Below, piece by piece: positions 24,718-33,475 of a stretch of DNA of 64,000 nt. The position numbers and the translations under genes were made by a program. The notes below the pieces were generated by a model that worked only from the letters and a program-made list of their open reading frames with translations, was not told the DNA's origin and ran no database searches. Source of the DNA: Fimenecus sp045545735 (GTDB lineage Bacteria; Bacillota; Clostridia; Oscillospirales; Acutalibacteraceae); assembly GCA_045545735.1 (NCBI GenBank), contig JAZQBM010000001.1, positions 62,001-126,000 of the forward strand, in the 5' to 3' direction. The stretch's first letter is position 1; the number at the start of each line of letters is the position of its first letter.

Positions 24718-24897
24718 TTATGCAACAGTTTCTGAAACAAAAGTATCATCACAGCATGAGCAAGAAACATAATTTTCAGCATCATTACCGATTACTACTT
24801 TTTTACTGTCAACATATTTCTTGATAAGAACATATGCAGCAACTGCAACAGCAGCAATACCAACAATAATAGCAATAACTTTTAAAGCTTTTTTCAT
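24718..24897 (-). CDS. Small membrane protein with Cys-rich tail
   Basis: A 59-residue protein: a basic start (MKKALK), one membrane span (about 6-25), basic KKYVDSKK, then a short acidic tail with the cluster VSCSCCDDTF. ATG 24897 is chosen because GGAGG (24905-24909) lies 7 bases upstream. I do not recognise a family. The Cys cluster would face one side of the membrane and could bind a metal, but that is a guess. Confidence 0.65.
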   Translation of the reverse strand: MKKALKVIAIIVGIAAVAVAAYVLIKKYVDSKKVVIGNDAENYVSCSCCDDTFVSETVA

Positions 24898-24971
24898 AAT
24901 ATTTTCCTCCAAGAATTTTTTCTGTATTTATTATATAAAAAATTCATACAAATGTCAACGAGTATTTGCCC

Positions 24972-25009
24972 AAAAAAAGAAAAATGCCGAAGACTTTCGT
25001 CAACGGCAA
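24972..25009 (-). terminator. Terminator of rpsT
   Basis: Reading leftward, GCCG-TT-GAC, a GAAA loop, then GTC-TT-CGGC is followed by TTTTTC and a second T-run. Confidence 0.8.
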
Positions 25010-25022
25010 AGAACTACGTAAA

Positions 25023-25280
25023 TTAAGCCTTGTTAAGCTTTGTAACGAGAGCAGACTTTTTACGAGCTGCATTATTCTTATGAAGAAGACCTTTAGCAGC
25101 AGCCTGGTCGATTTTCTTAACAGCAACCTTTACAAGCTCGTCCTTATCAGCAGCATTTGTTTCAATAGCAACATTTGCCTTTTTGATAGCTGTTTTAAGA
25201 GCTGAGTTTGCTGACTTGTTACGCTGTGCCTTTGTCTTGTTAACGAGAACACGCTTTTTAGCTGATTTGATGTTTGGCAT
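25023..25280 (-). CDS. rpsT: 30S ribosomal protein S20
   Basis: An 85-residue, very basic protein: MPNIKSAKKRVLVNKTKAQRN, then KKIDQAAAKGLLHKNNAARKKS. This is S20, which binds 16S rRNA early in small-subunit assembly. ATG 25280 follows a perfect AAGGAGGTG. It has its own promoter and terminator, the usual monocistronic arrangement. Length is normal. Confidence 0.98.
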   Translation of the reverse strand: MPNIKSAKKRVLVNKTKAQRNKSANSALKTAIKKANVAIETNAADKDELVKVAVKKIDQAAAKGLLHKNNAARKKSALVTKLNKA

Positions 25281-25314
25281 ATTCGTTACACCTCCTTCGT
25301 ATTTACAGATACAT

Positions 25315-25343
25315 ATATTACCACGAAAAAAAATAAAAATCAA
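25315..25343 (-). promoter_or_regulatory. Promoter of rpsT
   Basis: Reading leftward, TTGATT (25338-25343) and TAATAT (25315-25320) are 17 bases apart, with an extended TGG before the -10. Confidence 0.65.
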
Positions 25344-25416
25344 GTTATTTTTTGCGAAAATGACTATTATTTTTGCCTTTGTGCAATAATATTTACAAAA
25401 AATGAGAGGTGATAGC

Positions 25417-26283
25417 GTGAATTGTAGAACAGATATAGCCCTTGACCGTCAAGAAATGCTTTCTGATACTGAGCAAAAAGGCATAAGAGTAAAACACTGG
25501 AAAAAAGAAAAAGCACAGGTTACTGAAATTGAAATTTTAAATGAGTATGGTGAAAAGACATTAGGTAAGCCAAAGGGGAAGTATATTACTGTTGACTTAC
25601 CTGAATTTTCACACGAGAGTGAGCTGCTTGACGGCAGACTTACGGCATTAACTGAATCTATTAAAAATTTATTACCACAACATACAGAAAAAATACTTGT
25701 TGCTGGGTTAGGTAATGAAAATATTACGCCTGATGCACTCGGCCCATTATGTGCAAAACAGATTTTTGCAACAAGACATATAAAAGGTGAGTTGATAACC
25801 GATTTAGGCCTTCCTGACTTGAAATCAGTATCATCAGTTTCAACAGGTGTTTTGGGGCAGACTGGCATTGAAACTGCAGAATACATTAAAGGCATAGTTA
25901 ATCTCATAAAGCCTGATGCAGTAATAATTGTTGATGCTTTGGCATCTCGCAGACTTTCAAGACTTGGCAAGACGGTGCAACTTACAGATACAGGTATTAC
26001 CCCGGGTTCGGGTGTAGGCAATTTTAGAAAAACTATTGACAGTACAACACTTGGCGTGCCTGCAATCTCAATGGGTGTACCAACAGTAGTTGACGGTAAT
26101 ACAATAGTAAAAGATTTAACGGGAAAGGATAATGAAAATACACAGATTGATGCTAGTGAAATGATGGTAACACCACGTGAAATAGATACAATTATTACTC
26201 GTGCAGCTCGGTTATTATCTTTAAGTATTAATTGTGCCTTGCAACCGAATATGAACCCTGAAATGTTCCTTGCATTATCATAA
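25417..26283 (+). CDS. gpr: Spore germination protease GPR
   Basis: A 288-residue protease that degrades small acid-soluble spore proteins in the first minutes of germination. It shows RTDIALDRQEM at the start, GLGNENITPDALGPLC, a central DAL(A)SRRLSRLGKTVQLTDTGITPGSGVGN block and GVPTVVDGNTIV. It is made as a zymogen that cuts itself. The start is GTG 25417, with AGAGGTG just upstream; an ATG five codons earlier contains that site. spoIIP follows at once, as in Bacillus. A matching substrate SASP gene lies at 34464. Confidence 0.95.
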   Translation: MNCRTDIALDRQEMLSDTEQKGIRVKHWKKEKAQVTEIEILNEYGEKTLGKPKGKYITVDLPEFSHESELLDGRLTALTESIKNLLPQHTEKILVAGLGNENITPDALGPLCAKQIFATRHIKGELITDLGLPDLKSVSSVSTGVLGQTGIETAEYIKGIVNLIKPDAVIIVDALASRRLSRLGKTVQLTDTGITPGSGVGNFRKTIDSTTLGVPAISMGVPTVVDGNTIVKDLTGKDNENTQIDASEMMVTPREIDTIITRAARLLSLSINCALQPNMNPEMFLALS

Positions 26284-26335
26284 ACCTTTAATTTTCTGCA
26301 TATCTTTAATAAGAATATTGCAGAGGAATGATATT

Positions 26336-27466
26336 TTGAACAAAAGGACAAACTTAGGCGAAAAAGCCTTTGAATATATAATAAAATCATTTATTCCTAT
26401 AACACTTGCTATTGTTGTATTACTTGGTGGATTTGAGCCGTCACTAAATCGTCTTTTATCAGCAACGGTATATATGGTTTCCCCTGAAAAAGCAGTCCAA
26501 TTTTTAAAAACGGAAAATGCTGAAAATAAAGGTGTCAGTGAAGATGTGAATGATGAAAAAGCAAAAGCAGAAAATACGGATTCCGTTATCACATCCGCAA
26601 GTATTGAAGCTGAAAGTCCAAGCGACATTCAAAAACTTATCAATGATGCCGAAAAGAAATATGCTAATTCTTCAAATGATGGTGAAATAATAGAAGCAGA
26701 TTACAGTAAGCAAAATGCAACTTCTGAATATAACGGCATTTATTTGCGAAACACTACGCTGAACCACACCATAAATATTGATGATTATCTTAATAGAAAA
26801 GTACAAGCGTATGTTGATGAAGATAAACCTGCAGTTTTAATTTACCACACACATACAAGCGAAACCTATGAGTTGTTAGATAGAAATTTTTATACAAATG
26901 AACGTAGTACAAGAAGTGAGAGTTCTGCAGAAAATATGGTGCGGATAGGTGAAGAAATCTGTAAGATTTTAGAAAAAAACGGTTATAAAACAATTCATGA
27001 TAAAACTGTGTATGATGAAAAGTTGAACGGTGCGTATGACCGTTCAAGAGCGAGAATAAGTCAGATTTTAAAAGATAATCCGTCAGTACAGATTGTTCTT
27101 GATGTCCATCGCGATTCAATTTATCAAAAAGATGGTTCGCGAATTAAAACCGTTACTGAAATAAACGGTAAAAAAGTGGCACAAATAATGCTTATCAGTG
27201 GTTGCGAAGACGGCAATGTTACTGACTTTCCAAATTGGCAAAAAAATCTGACTTTTGCAGTTCAGCTACAACAAAAACTTACAAATGATAATAAAACTTT
27301 AACGCGTCCATTAATGTTCTGCAGTCGAAAATATAATATGGATTTAGTGCCGTGTGCCTTGTCCGTAGAAATCGGAACAGATGCCAATACGCTAGGCGAG
27401 GCGGTCTTTTCAGCACAACTTTTTGCAAATTCACTTTCACAGTTTTTAGAGGAGTATAAAATTTAA
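26336..27466 (+). CDS. spoIIP: Stage II sporulation protein P
   Basis: A 376-residue membrane-anchored amidase/endopeptidase used with SpoIID and SpoIIM to remove peptidoglycan during engulfment. It has an N-terminal membrane segment (about 12-35), a variable acidic region, and the SpoIIP domain with HTHTSETY, VLDVHRDS and LSVEIGTDANT, which hold the zinc-type His and Glu residues. The start is TTG 26336, 8 bases after AGAGGA; an earlier frame extension lies inside gpr. Its partner spoIID is not seen as a normal gene here. Confidence 0.95.
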   Translation: MNKRTNLGEKAFEYIIKSFIPITLAIVVLLGGFEPSLNRLLSATVYMVSPEKAVQFLKTENAENKGVSEDVNDEKAKAENTDSVITSASIEAESPSDIQKLINDAEKKYANSSNDGEIIEADYSKQNATSEYNGIYLRNTTLNHTINIDDYLNRKVQAYVDEDKPAVLIYHTHTSETYELLDRNFYTNERSTRSESSAENMVRIGEEICKILEKNGYKTIHDKTVYDEKLNGAYDRSRARISQILKDNPSVQIVLDVHRDSIYQKDGSRIKTVTEINGKKVAQIMLISGCEDGNVTDFPNWQKNLTFAVQLQQKLTNDNKTLTRPLMFCSRKYNMDLVPCALSVEIGTDANTLGEAVFSAQLFANSLSQFLEEYKI

Positions 27467-27467
27467 A

Positions 27468-27593
27468 ATGACAGAAATTACAAGAGTATTAAAAAGTTAT
27501 CTTATATCGGTAATAATCACGGTTTTAACTACAATTATTTTCTGTGGAATTTTCATAGTTCAGACCAATACCGATAGAATGCTTTTTGGTTGA
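27468..27593 (+). CDS. 41-residue membrane miniprotein downstream of spoIIP
   Basis: The frame encodes 41 residues, starting MTEITRVLKSYLIS and ending QTNTDRMLFG. It holds one membrane span (about 11-31) with a short polar tail. ATG 27468 starts one base after the spoIIP stop; GAGGAG at 27449-27454 is a long 13 bases away, so translation may rely on coupling to spoIIP. I do not recognise a family. A short Phe-Gly end and the position suggest a sporulation membrane peptide. Confidence 0.5.
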   Translation: MTEITRVLKSYLISVIITVLTTIIFCGIFIVQTNTDRMLFG

Positions 27594-27599
27594 AAATAG

Positions 27600-27628
27600 T
27601 TGCAATAAAATCATTTGCGGTGTATAAT
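27600..27628 (+). promoter_or_regulatory. Promoter of the yhaM-like gene
   Basis: TTGCAA (27600-27605) and TATAAT (27623-27628) are 17 bases apart, with TG before the -10. The leader that follows holds a 6-bp CCGCAA/TTGCGG hairpin (27658-27676). Confidence 0.65.
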
Positions 27629-27687
27629 CTAAATGTATTAATTACGAAAGGTTGTACCCGCAATTTTTGTTTGCGGATTATAAATTT

Positions 27688-28653
27688 ATGAATTTTACTG
27701 ATATTGGAAATAATGGACTTGTTGAGGGCTATGCAGTCATCAAACAATGTGAAGTGAAAACTGCAAAAAACGGCAATTCTTATCTCGATTTGGTTCTTTC
27801 AGATAAAGATGGTGAAATCTTTGCAAAACTTTGGGATTATAATGAATACTCACACGGCAAATATGAAAATGATATGTTCGTTAAGGTAAGAGGAACAATT
27901 TCAAAATATAATGGTAATGACCAGTTCAGAATTGAACGAATCCGTCCTGTAACTGAAAGTGACGGAGTAAATGTAGCAGATTACGTAAAATCTGCTGACT
28001 ATTCTGGCGAAGATATGTTCAACTACCTTATGTCACTTGTGAATGATTTCAAAGATGAAGATTTGAAGAAGATTGTTACATATTTACTTCAAGAAAACAA
28101 AGAAAAAATCTTGTATTTTCCTGCAGCATTCAGATTGCACCATGCAATCCGTTGTGGTCTTTTAATGCATACTGCATCAATTGTTAAACTTTGTGAATCA
28201 ATTTGTAAGGTTTATCCGTTTGTAAACCGTGAATTGCTCATTTCAGGTGCTATTCTTCACGATATAGCAAAAACCGTTGAATTTGATGTTCGCGAAACAG
28301 GTATCGCATCGGGCTATACTGTTGAAGGTAACCTTTTAGGCCATCTTGTAATGGGTGCGATGATGGTTAAAGAAGCAAGTCAAAAGTTAAATATTGATAG
28401 TGAAAAGTCAATGCTTTTGCAACATATGATTTTATCGCATCACGGCGAGCCCGATTTTGGTGCGGCAGTAAGACCGTTGTTTTTGGAAGCAGAACTTCTT
28501 TCACAACTCGACTTGATGGACGCTCGTGTGTATGAGATTATGGATGCGGTTAGTGGCGTCCAGAAAGGTGAGTTTACAAATCGTCTTTGGGCACTTGAAG
28601 ACAGAAAATTTTATAAATACAATGATGCAACTTTGAAAGTTGACATTTTGTAA
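27688..28653 (+). CDS. yhaM: YhaM-family 3'-5' exoribonuclease (OB + HD domain)
   Basis: A 321-residue protein with an N-terminal OB-fold region (about 1-90; GYAVIKQCEVKTAKNGNSYLDLVLSDKDG) and an HD domain with HHAIRCGLLMHT, ILHDIAKTVEFD and LSHHGEPDFG. This is the YhaM architecture; the family trims RNA and DNA from the 3' end. I take ATG 27688 as start, though no ribosome binding site is close; a GAAAGG site lies 37 bases upstream with a hairpin between, and in-frame TTG codons at 27652 and 27667 are alternatives. Confidence 0.85.
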   Translation: MNFTDIGNNGLVEGYAVIKQCEVKTAKNGNSYLDLVLSDKDGEIFAKLWDYNEYSHGKYENDMFVKVRGTISKYNGNDQFRIERIRPVTESDGVNVADYVKSADYSGEDMFNYLMSLVNDFKDEDLKKIVTYLLQENKEKILYFPAAFRLHHAIRCGLLMHTASIVKLCESICKVYPFVNRELLISGAILHDIAKTVEFDVRETGIASGYTVEGNLLGHLVMGAMMVKEASQKLNIDSEKSMLLQHMILSHHGEPDFGAAVRPLFLEAELLSQLDLMDARVYEIMDAVSGVQKGEFTNRLWALEDRKFYKYNDATLKVDIL

Positions 28654-28683
28654 TAAATAGGGAAATAAAAAGGGGAATTGGTT

Positions 28684-29703
28684 ATGAGAAATCATTTCGT
28701 TGAAAATTATGGTGAACTTTTAAATGCTGACGGTAGTCTTCGCGAACCTGGTTGGTCAAAAAGGCTTGTTCAAAATTATGACCGTAAAAAAATTAAGGCA
28801 AATGCTTTAAGAATTAAAGAATGGGATTATTATGCAGTACTTGCTCAGGATTTCGGTGTTGCTTTTACAGTTTCCGATTTGGGATTTGCAGGACTTCATT
28901 CAGTTTCATTCCTTGACTTTAAAACACCTTGTGAAACAACAAAAAGTGTAATTGCAGTTTTGCCATTAGGTAAAACAAATATGCCTTCAACAAGTGAAAC
29001 AGGTGATGTTCACTTCAGTAATAAAGACCTTACAATTGATTTTATTAAAACTGAAGGTCAGCGTCGAATTGTTTGTTCATACAAGAATTTCAGTGGTTGC
29101 AACGAATTTAAGTGTGATATTACCCTTGAAGAACCTATGATGGACACAATGGTTATTGCAACTCCTTGGAAAGAAAAGAAAACAGCGTTCTATTATAACC
29201 AGAAAATCAACTGTATGCGTGCATCCGGTTGGGTATCATTAAACGGCAATACATATGAGTTTAATCCTGCAACTGATTTCGGTACTCTTGACTGGGGCCG
29301 TGGCGTTTGGACTTATGATAATACATGGTTCTGGGGCTCAGGTAACTGCGATTTAGACGGCCATGCATTTGGCTTTAATATTGGCTACGGATTTGGCGAT
29401 ACAACTGCTGCAAGTGAAAATATTCTTTTCTATGATGGCGTTGCACATAAACTTGATGATGTTGAGTTCCATATGCCTGAAAACTATGTTGACCCTTGGA
29501 AGATTACATCATCTGACGGTAGATTTGAAATGGACTTTATTCCAATTATCGACCGTAACGCTTTAATCGACTTTAAAGCAATCATTTCTGACCAGCATCA
29601 GGTGTTTGGCAGAATGACAGGTAAAGTTGTTCTTGACGACGGCACAGAACTTGAAATCAAAGATATGCTTTGCTTTGCTGAAAAGGTGCATAACAGATAT
29701 TAA
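28684..29703 (+). CDS. DUF2804 domain protein
   Basis: A 339-residue soluble protein matching DUF2804: NADGSLREPGWSKR near the start, then TDFGTLDWGRGVWTYDNTWFWGSG, AFGFNIGYGFGD and MLCFAEKVHNRY at the end. No activity is known for this family. Its many aromatic residues and lack of signal peptide suggest a cytoplasmic beta-rich fold, possibly related to lipocalin-like or lipid-modifying proteins. ATG 28684 follows AAGGGG; the in-frame TTG two codons earlier is too near that site. A hairpin follows. Confidence 0.82.
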   Translation: MRNHFVENYGELLNADGSLREPGWSKRLVQNYDRKKIKANALRIKEWDYYAVLAQDFGVAFTVSDLGFAGLHSVSFLDFKTPCETTKSVIAVLPLGKTNMPSTSETGDVHFSNKDLTIDFIKTEGQRRIVCSYKNFSGCNEFKCDITLEEPMMDTMVIATPWKEKKTAFYYNQKINCMRASGWVSLNGNTYEFNPATDFGTLDWGRGVWTYDNTWFWGSGNCDLDGHAFGFNIGYGFGDTTAASENILFYDGVAHKLDDVEFHMPENYVDPWKITSSDGRFEMDFIPIIDRNALIDFKAIISDQHQVFGRMTGKVVLDDGTELEIKDMLCFAEKVHNRY

Positions 29704-29709
29704 AATACG

Positions 29710-29734
29710 AAGGCGAGGCTAAAAACCTCGCCTT
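29710..29734. terminator. Hairpin after the DUF2804 gene
   Basis: AAGGCGAGG (29710-29718) pairs with CCTCGCCTT (29726-29734). There is no T-run on the plus side, so termination would be weak or helped by factors. Confidence 0.45.
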
Positions 29735-29807
29735 AAAAAATTCTTAATAATTTAACTTCTTTATTCTTAAAATAATTTTTATTACAATACCGTTGGAGGT
29801 TGAAAGT

Positions 29808-30503
29808 ATGTATAATATTCTTGTTTGTGATGATGAAAAAGATATTGTCAATGCACTTGATATTTATCTTAAATCAGAGGGGTACAACACAATACTTGCC
29901 TACAACGGTACTGAGGCAATTGAAAAGGTAAAAACAGATGATATTCATTTGGCACTTCTCGATATTATGATGCCTGTTTTAGACGGTATAACTGCAATGG
30001 TAAAAATTCGCGAAATTACCAATATTCCCGTTATTCTTTTGACGGCAAAAAGTGAAGATACCGATAAGATTTTAGGCCTTAATGTTGGTGCAGATGATTA
30101 TATCACAAAGCCTTTTAATCCAGTTGAAGTTATGGCAAGAGTGAAGTCCCAACTTCGCCGATATATGATGCTTGGTGGAGGTAAAACCAATGAGCAGTCA
30201 ATTGTTATCGGTACATTGGGACTTGACGATACTGCTAAAAAAGTAACTGTTGATGGCGAAAAAGTATCACTCACTCCAAAAGAATATGAAATACTGTATC
30301 TTTTAATGCAAAATGCAGGTAAGGTCTTTTCTCCAAAAGAAATTTATCTTAAAGTGTGGAAAGATAACCCCTACGGTGCAGAAAGTACAGTTGCAGTACA
30401 TATAAGACACCTTCGTGAAAAAATCGAAATTAACCCTGCCGAACCACGCTACTTAAAAGTAGTATGGGGACAGGGTTATAAGGTCGAAAGAGGTGTTAAG
30501 TAA
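29808..30503 (+). CDS. OmpR/PhoB-family response regulator
   Basis: A 231-residue two-component regulator. The receiver domain has acidic Asp8/Asp9, phospho-acceptor Asp52 (LLDIMMPVLDG), Thr79 and Lys101 (DYITKPF). The C-terminal winged helix includes LTPKEYEILYLLMQNAGKVFS and VAVHIRHLREKIE. It resembles VanR-type regulators. ATG 29808 follows GGAGG by 8 bases. The stop overlaps the kinase start, so they form a pair. The regulon cannot be inferred; the next minus-strand gene is unrelated. Confidence 0.93.
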   Translation: MYNILVCDDEKDIVNALDIYLKSEGYNTILAYNGTEAIEKVKTDDIHLALLDIMMPVLDGITAMVKIREITNIPVILLTAKSEDTDKILGLNVGADDYITKPFNPVEVMARVKSQLRRYMMLGGGKTNEQSIVIGTLGLDDTAKKVTVDGEKVSLTPKEYEILYLLMQNAGKVFSPKEIYLKVWKDNPYGAESTVAVHIRHLREKIEINPAEPRYLKVVWGQGYKVERGVK

Positions 30504-32575
30504 TGAAAAGTAACTTTGTGGTAAAGTGCGTAGCGGTTGTACTGTTTGCAGTAATGCTCACAACTGCACTTTTATCAGGCGCGTGTTTGATTTTCGGTTT
30601 TGGTTCAGGTGCGTTTACTGAAAGCGTAAATTGGGATGAAATGAAAAACTCTTTATACAGTGGTCTTACATGGCGACCAATGTCAGAAATTTACGATAGT
30701 GTAGAGCACTACGAAAAATGCGGAAGATACTATAGCAATGATGTTTTATATCACAACTTGTCAGAAAATTTAATGGTTGAAATTAAAGATGATAACGGAG
30801 AAGTTATCTATTCAAATATTAACGAATCTGATATGAGTTCGGTGTTCAATAAGCAAGATTATACTTTTTCGGTACTTAAAGAAGAATATCGTAATTATGA
30901 AAATGACCCAAATTATGATGATGTTCAGGAAGAAACAACCGTATATGCAGATGATGTTGATAAGTACGAAGATAAAACCTATACTATAACAATCTGCGTT
31001 AAAGAAAACCTGGTTAAAAAAGATGCTTTTTACTATGTTGGCAAACTTTTTGATGCTCTTGCAGGCAAACAGATACTATTCTTTGTTAACACAATTCTTT
31101 CATTAGTTGTAGCTGTTGCATTGTTAATATTCCTTATGTGTTCTGCCGGTCATAAAGCAGGTTTTGAAGGAATTTATATATCTAAATTCGATAAATTCCC
31201 AATAGACATTTTAATTGCCATCTGGGCAGGGCTTACATGGCTTCTTGCTTGGGGAGTTGTATCGTTTATAGATTTAACTTTTTATGAAATGGTTACATAT
31301 AACTATGACCCAACAATGTGGTCATTAATGCCATTCCTTGCAATACTTTTAGTGTTAGCTGTAGTGCTTGACGCAATTCTTCTTGCAATTCTTTTAATAA
31401 CAACTGCAGTACGCTTTAAAACTGGTACTTATATTAAATCAAGTTTAATCTATATAGTACTGAGTTTTGCATTCAGAATACTCAAAAAAGTGCTTATATT
31501 TACATTCAAAATACTCAGAAAAGGTAGCAGTAAAATTTGTGGATTCTGCAAAAAAGCATTTCATTTAATCTGGAGTTTTATTCGTTCAATCCCACTTGTG
31601 TGGAAAACAGTATTGGTAGTTGTAGCAATTCTTTTTATAGAATTTATTATGCTTGGTGCATTCGATTGGGGATACTTATGGCCTGCAACATGGATTATAA
31701 ATGCTGTTATAGGTGCTTTTGCAATTGTTGTTGCAATTTTGCTTAAACGCATTAAAAAAGGTACTGAAGAAATTGCAAAGGGAAATCTATATAAGAAAAT
31801 CGATACAAAATATTTATTCCTTGATATGAAAGACCACGCTGAAAATATAAATAACATTAATGATGGTATTGCAAAAGCCGTTGAAGAAAGAATGAAGAGT
31901 GAACGCTTCAAAACAGAACTTATAACCAACGTTTCACATGATATAAAAACTCCTTTGACTTCAATAATAAACTATGTTGATTTGCTTGAAAAAGAAGAAA
32001 TAGAAAACGAAACTGCAAAAGAGTATGTAAGTGTATTATCTCGTCAATCAGCACGCCTTAAAAAACTTATTGATGACTTGCTTGAAGCCTCAAAGGCATC
32101 AACAGGTAATATAAGCGTAAATCTTACACAACTTGAATTAGGAATTTTACTTTCACAAGCACTCGGCGAGTACGATGAAAAATTCTCAAATAGTAATTTG
32201 CAAGTTGTGCTCAATAAAACTGACGATTTGTTACTTGTAATGGCAGATAACCGTCATATGTGGCGAGTTTTTGATAATATTCTTAACAATATTGCCAAAT
32301 ATGCTCAAAGCGGAACAAGAGTTTATATTGATGCAAAACGCAAAAACAATATTGCAGAAATAAGTTTTAGAAACATTTCAAAAGACCCTCTTAACATTTC
32401 AGGTGACGAACTTATGGAACGTTTTGTTCGTGGAGATAGCTCACGAAATACTGAGGGTAGCGGATTAGGACTTTCAATAGCAAAATATCTTACTGAAGTT
32501 CAAAAAGGTAAACTTGATATTCAAATTGACGGCGACTTATTTAAAGTCCGTCTAGCATTCCCATTAAGTGAATAA
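30503..32575 (+). CDS. Membrane sensor histidine kinase
   Basis: A 690-residue kinase. It has a first membrane span at about 8-30, an extracytoplasmic sensor region (about 31-190, acidic, Tyr-rich), then about five more spans in 195-420. A short linker leads to HisKA with His479 in VSHDIKTPLTSIINYVDLL and the HATPase domain with NILNNIAKYA, then GSGLGLSIAKYL. The multi-span core between sensor and kinase is more complex than the usual two-span VanS type. The ATG overlaps the stop of the regulator (TAATG). The signal is unknown. Confidence 0.92.
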   Translation: MKSNFVVKCVAVVLFAVMLTTALLSGACLIFGFGSGAFTESVNWDEMKNSLYSGLTWRPMSEIYDSVEHYEKCGRYYSNDVLYHNLSENLMVEIKDDNGEVIYSNINESDMSSVFNKQDYTFSVLKEEYRNYENDPNYDDVQEETTVYADDVDKYEDKTYTITICVKENLVKKDAFYYVGKLFDALAGKQILFFVNTILSLVVAVALLIFLMCSAGHKAGFEGIYISKFDKFPIDILIAIWAGLTWLLAWGVVSFIDLTFYEMVTYNYDPTMWSLMPFLAILLVLAVVLDAILLAILLITTAVRFKTGTYIKSSLIYIVLSFAFRILKKVLIFTFKILRKGSSKICGFCKKAFHLIWSFIRSIPLVWKTVLVVVAILFIEFIMLGAFDWGYLWPATWIINAVIGAFAIVVAILLKRIKKGTEEIAKGNLYKKIDTKYLFLDMKDHAENINNINDGIAKAVEERMKSERFKTELITNVSHDIKTPLTSIINYVDLLEKEEIENETAKEYVSVLSRQSARLKKLIDDLLEASKASTGNISVNLTQLELGILLSQALGEYDEKFSNSNLQVVLNKTDDLLLVMADNRHMWRVFDNILNNIAKYAQSGTRVYIDAKRKNNIAEISFRNISKDPLNISGDELMERFVRGDSSRNTEGSGLGLSIAKYLTEVQKGKLDIQIDGDLFKVRLAFPLSE

Positions 32576-32580
32576 AAATC

Positions 32581-32611
32581 AAAAGCACTTGGCTTATGTC
32601 AAGTGCTTTTT
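32581..32611. terminator. Terminator between the kinase gene and trmL
   Basis: AAAAGCACTTG (32581-32591) and CAAGTGCTTTT (32600-32610) form an 11-bp stem with flanking T on the plus side and A on the other; it suits both convergent genes. Confidence 0.9.
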
Positions 32612-32618
32612 CTATGCT

Positions 32619-33125
32619 TCATTGTTGGTCTGCCCAATTGTAATTTCTTAATTCTCCGCTTTCAAGGAGTTGTGGATAATCCCATTGTCTTAAAGTTTCA
32701 TAAACACCAATTGCAACTGCGTTTGATAGATTAAGACTTCTTGCCTCGTCAATCATTGGAATTCTTACACACTTATCAGCATTCTCAAAAAGTAATTTTT
32801 CGGGAAGTCCTGCAGTTTCTTTGCCGAACACAAGATATGTATTATCAGGGTATTTTACATCAGAATGTCTTTTCTGTGCTTTAGTTGAAAAATAGAAGAA
32901 ATTTCCATCTTTATTTTTCTCAAAAAATTCTTCCATTGTGTCATAGTAAGTAATATCAAGTAAATACCAGTAATCAAGCCCTGCACGTTTTAATTTTTTG
33001 TCATCGGGAGTAAACCCCATTTTACCAACAAGATGCAATCTGGCACCTGTTGCAGCACAAGTTCTTGCCACATTACCTGTATTTTGTGGAATTTCAGGTT
33101 CAACCATTACTATATTAAGTGTCAT
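32619..33125 (-). CDS. trmL: tRNA (cytidine(34)-2'-O)-methyltransferase
   Basis: A 168-residue SPOUT methyltransferase: IVMVEPEIPQNTGNVART at the N-terminus, VFGKETAGLP, and the knot motif ARSLNLSNAVAIGVYETLRQ. TrmL methylates the wobble base of tRNA-Leu isoacceptors. ATG 33125 is chosen, with AAGGTGA upstream; an in-frame GTG three codons earlier is part of that site. It is alone on the minus strand between a terminator and the pdaA region. Confidence 0.92.
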   Translation of the reverse strand: MTLNIVMVEPEIPQNTGNVARTCAATGARLHLVGKMGFTPDDKKLKRAGLDYWYLLDITYYDTMEEFFEKNKDGNFFYFSTKAQKRHSDVKYPDNTYLVFGKETAGLPEKLLFENADKCVRIPMIDEARSLNLSNAVAIGVYETLRQWDYPQLLESGELRNYNWADQQ

Positions 33126-33235
33126 TTTTATCACCTTAATTTTACAAATTTTTTTCTAAATCAAAGTATAACATTTTTAGAAATAATTTAAAAGATGATT
33201 TGATAATTTTTTTATTTTTATTTCAAAAAATATTG

Positions 33236-33268
33236 TTGCTCACAAAAATTGATTTATGAGCAATTTTT
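33236..33268 (+). terminator. Terminator-like hairpin before the small gene at 33287
   Basis: TTGCTCA (33236-33242) pairs with TGAGCAA (33257-33263) and is followed by TTTTT. No plus-strand gene ends just upstream, so it may act as a leader attenuator of the 33287-34369 genes. Confidence 0.5.
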
Positions 33269-33286
33269 ATAAAAGGAGGAAGAAAA

Positions 33287-33466
33287 ATGGATAACAAGAA
33301 TGTAGCAAAGGCAATAGGTGCAGGAATGCTTGCAGGTACAGCAGCTATGGCGGTTACTAACTCAATGTCAAGCAAGTCAACTAAAAAGAAGATGAAGAAA
33401 ACTGCTAAAAAGGCAATGGATACAGTAACCAACGTTGTTGATAATATGAACCAAATGATGAAGTAG
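33287..33466 (+). CDS. 59-residue basic protein upstream of pdaA
   Basis: A 59-residue protein with an excellent AAAGGAGGA site 7 bases before the ATG. It starts MDNKNVAKAIGAG, has a mildly hydrophobic Gly/Ala segment (about 8-24), then a strongly basic stretch SKKSTKKKMKKTAKKAM-like, and ends NVVDNMNQMMK. I do not recognise it; the shape recalls YtxH-like small envelope proteins. It precedes the pdaA start by 9 bases, so the two share a transcript and possibly a stage-specific role in spores. Confidence 0.7.
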   Translation: MDNKNVAKAIGAGMLAGTAAMAVTNSMSSKSTKKKMKKTAKKAMDTVTNVVDNMNQMMK

Positions 33467-33475
33467 TGACACAAT

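Noticed and set aside
25449..26390. A 313-residue minus-strand frame opposite gpr
   Set aside because: It has no recognisable family, no ribosome binding site, and is the expected antisense shadow of an intact, motif-complete gpr.
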